Shown here: positions 16,264 through 26,500 of the stretch, in pieces | How positions within the stretch are numbered: the first letter of the stretch is position 1 | Layout: the number at the start of each line of letters is the position of its first letter | Translations under genes and position numbers: made by a program | The notes under the pieces: model-generated | Database searches by the model: none | What the model saw: the letters and a program-made list of their open reading frames with translations, nothing else | What the model was told of the DNA's origin: nothing | Source: Lamellibrachia satsuma | Taxonomy: Eukaryota > Annelida > Polychaeta > Sabellida > Siboglinidae | Reading direction: 5' to 3' | Length of the DNA: 64,000 bases | Assembly (NCBI GenBank): GCA_033239005.1 | Contig: BSQZ01000096.1 | Span: 612,501 to 676,500, forward strand

Positions 16264-17858
16264 TGACAGCTTCACTAGAAATTTTGGCATGTCTAGATCA
16301 GCCAAATATTGTATATCAGGCTGTGAAATCCACACATTACACATGCTTGGATTTACGAAACAGTGAACTGTGAATATGTGTATACTTAGCCGACAATGTC
16401 ATATAGACTTATGCACTTTGCTGCAATGAGCCTATAATGTCCTGTGAACATTGACATGGATTGGATATATGAAACAGTGAACAGTGAATATTGCTGCATT
16501 GTACTATTATTATGGTCTTCTTATAGTTCCTTTCATGACGGGCTGATGCCAACTTTGGGTATTGTCTTTTTTCATGTCTTCATATCAGCCTACAGTGAAC
16601 AATAAATAAACTTTACTTCATGTTGAAGAACAGGATATTATTTCATGACACAGTGAAATATGAATATTGATGTACTGGGCCTGCGGTGTACTGTAAACCA
16701 GTTTTGACATTGGACTATAAATATTGTTGCATTATGCATGCAGGAAATTACAAAATGTATAATAAATTGTGTTTTTTCAAACAATTATTTCCATATGCAA
16801 TAATATATTGGTGTTCTTTATAATTATACAGTAAACACTACAGATTCTACATATTTTGCCTGTCGTGTATTTGGTTTGTTGATGTTCTAATATGTAGTGT
16901 GTGAATTGTAATATCCGCAATCGGTTTAATTAAAAAGTGTGTATTTTTTTTTAAATCATTGAAAGAATTGACTTTAGTTGTTCATTCTTGGTGGCTGTGC
17001 TGATTCTGCCTCATGACAGGAATGCAGGCTCATTTGTTCCGGCAGGCAACTTTGCACTTTGCAGCAGTGATATTCCAGTAGCATTTTAGCTATACATTTG
17101 ATTTATGTATTTGCTGATGTTTTATAAACTAACTTATTCTACCTATTTCTTTAACTAATTTAAGCACCTAATTTATTTTAGTCAATTAATTTATTCCTTT
17201 TATCTATTTTCACTCATTTTAATGTATTTTACTTATATATGTACAACTCAAGCCTTATATAGTACAACTAGAGCCTTTGAGCAGGTGTTTCACCCGGATA
17301 CATGGCATGTTATAAATGTTTAATAATAATAAATCTGGTAGGGCTGAAAATAGTGGATATCCAAAATAGTAAACCCTGTGCGAGTCAATGCCGATCATGG
17401 ACTTGCCTTCCATCCTCTTGCCGATTACATAATAAAGTTATGAAATTTTACCAAAGGTGAAAATTGTGATTTTTCAGCATTTCGATTTTTACTAAGTAAT
17501 TTAATTGTGGAGTTGTAGTGGATACTAGGTAGGCTTGAACTTGAAAACAGACAAGCAAAAACACTTTATTGAGGAGGCATCTTTAATTATACATAATTAA
17601 GTCTCCAAAAGATCACATTGTAGTAAAGTTAATTGTGCACACCATTTGCCCAGTACATTTGTAAACACCACTGTTGTGCATAATTATTTATGGCTAAAAT
17701 AGGTAATTTATCAATGTAAATATGTCAATGGAGGTCAAATAATCAGGTTAGTGTTATAGTTAACAATTACAACCTCTATTGACATGATATCACCACAATC
17801 CATACTTAATTAAAAATAAATAGATCATTAACACAATTCAGTAACACATAAAGTCAAT
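16264..17858. other. AT-rich sequence without recognised genes
   Basis: Interior of the 10-kb insertion between the last helicase-like block and the CR1 3' end. No open frame with recognisable motifs was found. It may include further decayed helicase exons or 3' sequence. Confidence 0.4.
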
Positions 17859-17958
17859 AATTTAACAAGATTTAACAAGATTTGCCATCCATGCCAAAGG
17901 CCCAGATGGCAAGTGGACAAGGAAGCCATTGGCTTATCGAGAGTACAACAATGTTCAC

Positions 17959-20824
17959 CTACTTATAACCCGCCCTCCTGATATATGTGTCAACCTTGTT
18001 TTTAAACATATTCACGCTGCTAGCAGTTACACAATCTGTAGACAATTTGTTCCATTCATTTATTGTCCTCTGTGAGAACGATTGCTTCCTGATGTCCAAT
18101 CTACATTGATCCTTTACTAATTTTACCTCATGTCCTCTAGTTCTGCTATCCTTCTTGAGTGAGAAAAACATATTTCTATCAATATTTTCATACCCATTCA
18201 ATATCTTAAAAACTTCAATCTGATCTCCTCTTAACCTCCTTGTCTCTAGAGTTGTTAAACCACATTCTTTCAGGCGTTCTTCATAACTAAGGTCTCTAAG
18301 TTCTGGAATCATTTTAGTTGCTCTCCTTTGTATGCGTTCAAGCGTATCTATATCCTTCTTACGATATGGTCTCCATGCTTGTATACAGTATTCTAAATGA
18401 GGTCTAACTATTGCTTTATAAAGAGGTACAATTAACTTTTTTCCCTTGTGTGTTATGTTTCTTCTAATCAATCCAAGAATTTGATTACCCTTTGAAGCTG
18501 CAATACCACACTGCTTTGAAACTTTCATATCAGCGCTTATTGTAACTCCTAAGTCCTTTTCTTTTACAGTAGTACCCAGAAGAGTATCTCCCATTTTATA
18601 GTTTACATTCAAGTTCCCATGTCCTGTATGTAGGCATTTACATTTCCCAAAATTGAACAGCATCTGCCATTTCTCAGACCATTTCACTATTCTGTCTAGA
18701 TCGTTTTGTAAATGTTGTTTATCACCATCAGTATTAACCTTTCTAAACAGTTTTGTGTCATCCGCAAATTTCAGTACGTTACTTGTTATACTGTCGTCCA
18801 AGTCATTGATATAAATTAAGAATAATATAGGTCCTAATACTGATCCTTGAGGTACCCCACTCAAAACCGATTTCCAATTTGAAACTTCTCCATCTACTAC
18901 AACTCGTTGTCTTCTGTCAGTCAGCCATTGTTCTATCCAGTCAGTTATGCTATCCCCGATACCATGGGCTTTTAATTTCAGTAGCAATCTTTGATGTGCC
19001 ACAAGCTTTCTGAAAATCTAAGTAGATAATATCTACTGGCGATCCCACGTCTATCCACTTAGTGATTTCTTCCAAAAAACATAACATATTTGTTAAGCAT
19101 GACCTCGCTTTAAGGAATCCATGTTGAGATGAATTTAATAATTTATGCTTAACGAGGAAGTCCACCATATGGTCTTTAATTAACCTTTCTAATAATTTAC
19201 AAATCACTGACGTTAAACTCACTGGTCTGTAATTCTCTGACTTATTTCTCGAACCCTTTTTAAATAATGGTATGATGTTTGCTTCTTTCCATTCAAACGG
19301 AACAACTCCCTCTTTTAATGACAAGTTGAATACTCTTGCAAGTGGTATACTGATTTGATCTACTGTTTCCATTAGTAATTTTGGAGGAATCCCATCCACT
19401 CCCGGTGATTTGTTATCCTTCATTGCCTTTATTTTCTTAGCTACCAATTCTGGAGTTACAACTAACAGTCCTAAATATTCAGATTTAGCCCAATGAAATT
19501 TAGCATCAGCAACTGGTAATGAACTAATATCTTCTTTGGTAAACACTGAACTGAAGTAACCATTTAGGTCTTCCGCCATTAAAAACCCCTGTGATATTAT
19601 ATTTCCAGCACTGTCTTCTAGAGGTCCAACCTTGTCTTGTACGTTTTGTTTACTCCTGACATATGCATAAAAACTCTTGCTGTCATTTTTTATGTTACAT
19701 GCCAGTTTTTGCTCATAGCTTCTTTTAGATTGTCTGATTTCAGTTGTAGCTGCATTAAGTGCCTCTTTGTATTTTGCATAGTCTTCTTCCTTTCTGGTAC
19801 GCCTATAAACCCTCCACATAGTTTGTTTTAGCATTATTTTTCTAATAGCCTCTTTTGACAAGTGTTTCTTGCTACACCGTTTTCTTTGTTTTCGGAAGGG
19901 AACAAATTTATCGATGATACTCTCAATTTCAAATTTTAGAATATTCCAACATTCAATTGCGGTCTTATTCATCAGCATGTTATTCCAATCTAGCTGTGCT
20001 AAGTATTTTCTCATATCTTTGTAGTTACCTTTGTGGAAGTTTCTCTTGTACGTTTTCTTATTTTTACCTTCTGATTTTACATTGATGTCAAAATGTATCT
20101 GATTATGGTCACTATTACCCAATGGTTCAAATATTTTTACATTGTCCACTAATTCTTTTTGTGATGACAAAACTATATCTAATACATTTTCTCCCCTGGT
20201 TTGTTCTAGTACGTGCTGAGTAAGAAAGCTATCCTGGATTAAACATAGAAATTGTTGATCCTCAATCCCTGTGCTCTCTAGAGAATTCCATTGTATGTGT
20301 CTATGGTTAAAATCTCCCATTATGATACATTCCCCTTTACTAACATCCTTTATAGCGTTTTTTATTTTTGTGTTGTCCTCTTCGTTTATGTTTGGACTTC
20401 GGTAAACTAATCCAATAGTTAATTTTTAATTTCCTGAAACAATTTTGCACCAAACAGCTTCATCGCAATCTGCTTCCCTTTCTAGTTTTATTTCATAAGC
20501 CTGAATAGATTCTTTAACATATAAAATAACTCCCCCGCCCCTTCTTCCTATTCGATCTTTCCTAAACATTACGTATCCTGTCAGTCCTAATTCAGCATCT
20601 GTTATATCTATGTTGGCCCATGATTCAGTTATACCAATTATGTGAGGGTCAATATCTTCTACCATAATGTTTAATTCGTTTTTCTTATTTACTATGCTCC
20701 TTGCATTTAAACATACGCATCTATAACCTTTTTCAGAGATGTTTTTCGGATGATTTGATATTGGTTTATCTGTGCTAGTGGCCTCTTGTTCTGCTTGAGA
20801 CACCTCTAGGTAACCCCCCTGCAC
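17959..20824 (-). pseudogene. CR1 ORF2: AP endonuclease plus reverse transcriptase
   Basis: ORF2 would nick target DNA and copy the element RNA. Endonuclease motifs: CLNARSIVNK, GITESW, GGGVILYVKE, GDFNHRHIQW and NSDHNQIHFDI. Reverse transcriptase motifs: SPGVDGIPPKLL, YRPVSLTSV, YLDFQKA, SGVPQGSVLGP and the catalytic FADD, followed by the usual C-terminal region (RPHLEYCIQAW, FSQRTINEWNKL). Two breaks are visible. An in-frame TAA at 20426-20428 lies inside the endonuclease. At about 19005 a probable 8-bp deletion directly after the motif A aspartate removes the conserved FDK and shifts the frame. The frame seen from 19002 down to the stop at 17959 carries the rest. Confidence 0.85.
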
Positions 20825-20826
20825 TT

Positions 20827-21756
20827 CTAGTTTAAAGAATGTTTACTTCCAAAAATATTTGTCATTGTACCCAAGTCGCTATCTACTGCTGCTGAAAGTT
20901 TGTCCGCGAATACTGCCGCCCCCTTTCCACTTAAATGAAGCCCATCCTTCATGTACATATCTGCCCTCCCAACAAAACTTCCCCATAAATCCACAAATCC
21001 AACTTCCTCTTCCCTACACAGCCTCTGGACTAACATGTTAATTGCCATCCCCCGACAATTTCGATATTTGTGACCCCTCCTGCCCATTACAGGTAAAATC
21101 CCTGACAGTATTACTTGCTCAACCCGCGTCTGTTTTAGTGTTCTGACCAACTGCCTATATTTCCTAACTATGGCAGTTGTACCCTCCCACTCTACGTTAT
21201 TTGTCCCTACGTGTACTAAAACAGATCCACCTTTACCCGAGCCTACGATGTTTTTTACCCTCTCAGTTATCGCCTCTATTTTGGCTCCAGGCAAGCAGAC
21301 CACCACATCATCTCCCTTGCCCTCGCTCTCTTCCTCACCCCCTCTATCACTGCTGCAGAATAACTCTTCCTTTCGATCCCCTCCATCACATTCTGTCCTG
21401 ACCCCTTCCCTCCTGTCTCCCCCACTTCCCACTCCTTTGCTCTTGTCTCTCCCACTCCCCTCTCCTTCACTCCGGTTGTTTTCCTTTCCGTCTCCCCCAC
21501 TCCCTTCTCCTTCCCTCCTGTTCCCCCTCTCCTTCACTCCGGTTGTTTTCCCTCCCGTCTCCCCCACTCCCTTCTCCTTCCCTCCTGTCTCCGCTACTCC
21601 CCTCTCCTTCACTCCGGTTGTCTTCCCTCCCGTCTCCCCCACTCCCTTCTCCTTCCCTCCTGTCTCCCCTACTCCCCTCTCCTTCACTCTGGTTGTCTTC
21701 CCTCCCGTTCCTTTCCTTCCCGTCTCCCTACGTCCTGTCTCCCTATGACATGTCAC
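20827..21756 (-). CDS. CR1 ORF1: collagen-like basic repeat plus SGNH esterase-like domain
   Basis: About 300 residues. The first 120 are a low-complexity Gly/Glu/Lys region of repeated GVKERGVGETGGK-type units. From about 150 there is a CR1 ORF1 esterase-like fold with block III GTNN (184-187) and block V DGLH (Asp271, His274). The block I Gly-Asp-Ser nucleophile is not recognisable where expected (ELFCSSDRG), so activity is doubtful. In the family, ORF1 binds the element RNA or membranes. The frame opens with GTG and no upstream ATG follows the preceding stop, so the true start is unclear. The stop lies just before the ORF2 frame. Confidence 0.72.
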   Translation of the reverse strand: MTCHRETGRRETGRKGTGGKTTRVKERGVGETGGKEKGVGETGGKTTGVKERGVAETGGKEKGVGETGGKTTGVKERGNRREGEGSGGDGKENNRSEGEGSGRDKSKGVGSGGDRREGVRTECDGGDRKEELFCSSDRGGEEESEGKGDDVVVCLPGAKIEAITERVKNIVGSGKGGSVLVHVGTNNVEWEGTTAIVRKYRQLVRTLKQTRVEQVILSGILPVMGRRGHKYRNCRGMAINMLVQRLCREEEVGFVDLWGSFVGRADMYMKDGLHLSGKGAAVFADKLSAAVDSDLGTMTNIFGSKHSLN

Positions 21757-21859
21757 CCAGGCTGAGGTGAGCTCTCCCTAGCATCTATTGTGTCTTTCCC
21801 CACTTTATCGTCTACAGTTCCCCCACCGGAACTACTTGCACAACTCAACAATACTACCT

Positions 21860-22150
21860 CTGTTAACAACAACGGTTTCTTAATATATGTCTACAAGAAG
21901 TTGGTGAACAATATATGTATAATACTAATACTTATTCTAACCAACATTCAATGTTACTGACTATTCACTATGTTATCTCAATTTTCGAATTGTAAACACC
22001 CCTATTAACACTCGCTGAATTCCCTGACAGAATTCGAAACTAACTTACTCTAAAATACTCCCTCTGAACAATAATTAACAAAACCTGTTTCCTAATATAT
22101 GTCTACAATACGTTTATGTATAATATATATGCAATAGTAATACTTATTCT
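21860..22150. repeat. Tandem duplicated segment in CR1 5' region
   Basis: Two related segments about 213 bp apart share stretches such as AATATATGTCTACAA and TAATACTTATTCTA. LINE 5' UTRs often consist of such promoter-bearing monomers, so this supports the placement of the CR1 5' end to the right of ORF1. Confidence 0.6.
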
Positions 22151-22236
22151 ATTTGATATTCCGCGTATTTCTGTAAATGATCTACACCAAATTCAAGTCG
22201 CTGCACCAAGTCCAAGTAGCCGGAAGCTTAGCTTCG

Positions 22237-22262
22237 TTGACCTTAATGGGTATTAAGGTCAA
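22237..22262. repeat. 11-bp inverted repeat
   Basis: TTGACCTTAAT, four bases, then its reverse complement. It lies close to the inferred CR1 5' boundary. Confidence 0.85.
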
Positions 22263-22899
22263 TGTGTATAATTATACATTCTACCTTACACTCCTCGCTC
22301 AACTTACTGATCTCAAGTCATACATGATTACTATATTAGGGCATTTTTAACATGAATAGGTCAACAGTCATTGTAGGACAATGAAGTAGGTCATTGCAAG
22401 GTCATGTCAAGTTCACACATTATTAGGTCTTAACCTTACATTCAATGGCAGTGCAGCCCACAAACATCGAGATCACAAGATATGGACTCTAATCCTAGTG
22501 TAAAAAATGCACCTTTTTATGATACTAAAAAAGTTCGCAAATAATAAATATTAAACAAAATCAAAAAAGGGTTATACACTGCACAACATGCTTTATCACA
22601 CCGAACTGCTTAAATGATTTGAAAATGTTTGCGTCCGTCTCCATTTGACACGCATCCTGTCTAAAAATAGGACTGCGAACTATTGAGAAAACTCAGATAA
22701 TAAGGTAAGCCCAGAACTGGTCACAAGATCAAGAAAACGCGGCAATACGTCAGATTACGTCAAAGATTGATGACGCCATAATTTTTGCGTATACAAGTGG
22801 TGCCACCTAACGACGGTAACAGTCAAAACATGCTTCTGTTGCCAGACGGTATTCTCGGCGGATTCACGAAGCCGAGAGAGAGTCGGATAAGCGAGACTA
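22263..22899. other. Right arm of the 10-kb insertion
   Basis: Non-coding sequence between the CR1 5' end and the right-hand target duplication. Its last 15 bases, read inward on the minus strand, match the left terminus at 12 positions. Confidence 0.5.
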
Positions 22900-23325
22900 T
22901 TTTCATCCGAGAGCGTACTCCCAAGGATATAAGCTCACTTAAGGAACTTGCAGAAGTATTCAGTACTTCTCGTTCTGCCGTTGGGATTATGGATCATATT
23001 AAGATTGCTCCAGTCCATACACACGCAGTGCAAAGTAAGGATCGATATCCACAGCCATCTCCTTCTTCCTTTGCGTGAACCAGCAAGGTGTTATTTGTGT
23101 GACAGGGTTGGACACATAGCAAGAAATTGTCCCACGGGTAAACTACGACCATCTTTTAATTCAAGACGAAGGATTCCTAAGAACATTGCGTGGAATACTT
23201 GTATAGCTGTAGATAATCCCTGTCATCAGTGTATTAACCAGGCTATTCTAAAATGTGGATGTAGTTTCCCTGTCGCTGGTAATGTGCGTGATCACATTCC
23301 TTCTAATCGGATTAGGGGACAGACA
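22900..23325 (+). pseudogene. gag: Ty3/gypsy gag, C-terminal half with zinc knuckle
   Basis: The gag frame resumes directly at the right target duplication (RERTPKDISSLKELAEVF). After a one-base frame change near 23070 it gives a CX2CX4HX4C zinc knuckle (CYLCDRVGHIARNC), which binds RNA in gag proteins. A Cys-rich segment (CHQCINQ, LKCGCSFPV) follows, of the kind seen before the protease in these elements. The protease active-site DTG is absent. Confidence 0.72.
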
Positions 23326-23339
23326 TAGATGACAGTAAT

Positions 23340-23470
23340 CCTTGTAAATATGTGACCAGTGAATACCTGGGTCATGTCAAAGAGAAGGAAGTAACTTGGG
23401 CAGTTGTAACCAGATCTGAAGCAGTGAGACAAGAGCGAAAGATTAGTCCGCTTAAAGTCCACTAAGTGGG
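23340..23470 (+). pseudogene. pol: Ty3/gypsy protease-RT linker remnant
   Basis: Encodes YLGHVKEKEVTWAVVTRSEA and a basic tail, resembling the linker between protease and reverse transcriptase in this gypsy group. The protease itself appears to be deleted between here and the zinc-knuckle segment. Confidence 0.45.
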
Positions 23471-23530
23471 TAACGTTAATATGTGGCATCTCAGTTAAAG
23501 AAATATGTATCCAGGTCAACGGAGGAAGTA

Positions 23531-26500
23531 GTATCTACTGCGGCTATCTTGGATCCTCCTGATGATTCTTCCTTAGAGATAGAACCACTGCTAGAGAAAC
23601 CGGGAGAGACCATTAAGTAGGGTCTACTGCGGCTATCTTGGATCATCCTGGTGATTCTTCCTTAGAGATAGAACCACTGTTAGAGAAACCGGGAGAGACC
23701 GTTAAGTAGGGTCTACTGCGGCTATCTTGGATCATCCTGATGATTCTTCCTTAGAGATAGAACCACTGCTAGAGAAACCGGGAGAGACAATTAAGTAGGG
23801 TCTACTACGGCTATCTTGGATCATTCTGATGATTCTTCCTTAGAGATAGAACCACTGCTAGAGAAACCGGGAGAGACCATTAAGTAGGGTCTACTACGGC
23901 TATCTTGGATCATTCTGATGATTCTTCCTTAGAGATAGAACCACTGTTACAGAAACCGGGAGAGACCATTAAGTAGGGTCTACTGCAGCTATATTGGATC
24001 ATCCTGATGATTCTTCCTTAGAGATAGAACCACTGCTAGAAAAACCGGGAGAGATCATTAAGTAGGGTCTACTACGGCTCTATTGGATCCTTCTGATGAT
24101 TCTTCCTTAGAGATAGAACCACTGTTAGAGAAACCGGAAGAGATCATTAAGTAGGGTCTACTGCGGCTATCTTGGATCATCCTGATGATTCTTCCTTAGA
24201 GATAGAACCACTGCTAGAGAAACGGGGAGAGACCATTAAGCAATGTCTACTGCAGCTATCTAGGATCATCCTGATGATTCTTCCTTAGAGATAGAACCAC
24301 TGCTAGAGAAACCGGGAGAGACCCTTAAGTAGGGTCTACTGCGGCTACCTTGGTTCCTCCTAATGATTCTTCCTTAGAGATAGAACCACTGCTAGAGAAA
24401 CCCGGAGAGACCATTAAGTAGGGTCTACTGCAGCTATCTTGGATCATCCTGATGATTCTTCCTTAGAGATAGAACACTGTTAGAGAAACGGTGAGAGACC
24501 ATTAAGTAGGGTCTACTGCAGCTATATTGGATCATCCTGATGATTCTTCCTTAGAGATAGAACCATTGCTAGAGAAACCGGGAGGGACCATTAAGTAGGG
24601 TCTACTGCGGCTATCTTGGATCATCCTGATGATTCTTCCTTAGAGATAGAACACTGCTAGAGAAAGGGGGAGAGACCATTAAGTAGGGTCTACTGCAGCT
24701 ATATTGGATCATCCTGATAATTCTTCCTTAGAGATAGAACCACTGTGAGAGAAACCGGGAGAGACCATTTTGTAGGGTCTACTGCGGCTATCTTGGATCC
24801 TCCTGATGATTCTTCCTTAGAGATAGAACCACTGCTAGAGAAACCGGGAGAGATCATTAAGTAGGGTCTACTGCGGCTCTATTGGATCCTTCTGATGATT
24901 CTTCCTTAGAGATAGAACACTGCTAGAGAAACGGGGAGAGACCATTAAGTAGGGTCTACTGCAGCTATCTAGGATCATCCTGATGATTCTTCCTTAGAGA
25001 TAGAACCACTGCTAGAGAAACCGGGAGAGACCCTTAAGTAGGGTCTACTGCGGCTATCTTGGTTCCTCCTAATGATTCTTCCTTAGAGATAGAACCACTG
25101 CTAGAGAAACCCGGAGAGACCATTAAGTAGGGTCTACTGCAGCTATCTTGGATCATCCTGATGATTCTTCCTTAGAGATAGAACACTGTTAGAGAAACCG
25201 TGAGAGACCATTAAGTAGGGTCTACTGCAGCTATCTTGGATCATCCTGATGATTCTTCCTTAGAGATAGAACCATTGCTAGAGAAACGGGGAGAGACCAT
25301 TAAGTAGGGTCTACTGCGGCTATCTTGGATCATCCTGATGATTCTTCCTTAGAGATAGAACACTGCTAGAGAAACGGGGAGAGACCATTAAGTAGGGTCT
25401 ACTGCAGCTATCTTGGATCCTCCTGATGATTCTTCCTTAGAGATAGTACCACTGTTAGAGAAACCGGGAGAGACCCTTAAGTAGGGTCTACTGCGGCTAT
25501 CTTGGTTCCTCCTAATGATTCTTCCTTAGAGATAGAACCACTGCTAGGGAAACCCGGAGAGACCATTAAGTAGGGTCTACTGCAGCTATCTTGGATCGTC
25601 CTGATGATTCTTCCTTAGAGATAGATCCACTGTGAGAGAAACCGGGAGAGACAATTAAGTAGGGTCTACTGCGGCTATCTTGGATCCTCCTGATGATTCT
25701 TCCTTAGATATAGAACACTGTTAGAGAAACCGGGAGAGACCATTAAGTAGGGTCTACTGCAGCTACCTTGGATCATCCTGATGATTCTTCCTTAAAGATA
25801 GAACCACTGCTAGAGAAACCGGGAGAGACCATTAAGTAGGGTCTACTGCGGCTATCTTGGATCCTCCCGATGATTCTTCCTTAGAAATAGAACCACTGCT
25901 AGAGAAACCGGGTGAGACCCTTAAGTAGGGTCTACTGCGGCTATCTTGGATCCTCCTGATGATTCTTCCTTAGAGATAGAACCACTGCTAGAGAAACCGG
26001 GAGAGATCATTAAGTAGGGTCTACTGCGGCTCTATTGGATCCTTCTGATGATTCTTCCTTAGAGATAGAACACTGCTAGAGAAACGGGGAGAGACCATTA
26101 AGTAGGGTCTACTGCAGCTATCTAGGATCATCCTGATGATTCTTCCTTAGAGATAGAACCACTGCTAGAGAAACCGGGAGAGATCATTAAGTAGGGTCTA
26201 CTGCGGCTCTATTGGATCCTTCTGATGATTCTTCCTTAGAGATAGAACACTGCTAGAGAAACGGGGAGAGACCATTAAGTAGGGTCTACTGCAGCTATCT
26301 AGGATCATCCTGATGATTCTTCCTTAGAGATAGAACCACTGCTAGAGAAACCGGGAGAGATCATTAAGTAGGGTCTACTGCGGCTCTATTGGATCCTTCT
26401 GATGATTCTTCCTTAGAGATAGAACTCTGCTAGAGAAACGGGGAGAGACCATTAAGTAGGGTCTACTGCAGCTATCTAGGATCATCCTGATGATTCTTCC

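Larger units (their letters stand above)
17861..22260 (-). mobile_element. CR1-type LINE, near full length, inactive
   Basis: Minus-strand element with a probable 5' UTR (about 21780-22260), ORF1 with an esterase-like domain, ORF2 with endonuclease and reverse transcriptase, and a 3' end made of short tandem TTAAATCTTG units (17861-17885). Two shorter fragments with the same tail lie at 32947-33405 and 33810-34228. It sits inside the 10-kb insertion and is therefore younger than it. Breaks in ORF2 make it non-autonomous. Confidence 0.85.
12874..22899. mobile_element. 10-kb DNA-transposon-like insertion carrying a RecQ-like helicase pseudogene
   Basis: Flanked by a perfect 9-bp duplication. 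The two ends are imperfect inverted repeats: 12 of the first 15 bases match between TTGCCTCGATTATCC on the left and TAGTCTCGCTTATCC read inward from the right. It contains a helicase-like split pseudogene (13076-16263), a 35-bp palindrome, long AT-rich sequence and a nested CR1 LINE (17861 to about 22260). No transposase ORF was recognised. Nine-base duplications are typical of Mutator-like elements, but the superfamily cannot be fixed from the ends alone. Confidence 0.68.

Noticed and set aside
22785..22899. N-terminal extension of the gag C-terminal ORF
   Set aside because: This part lies inside the right end of the 10-kb insert; the true gag frame begins at the target duplication.
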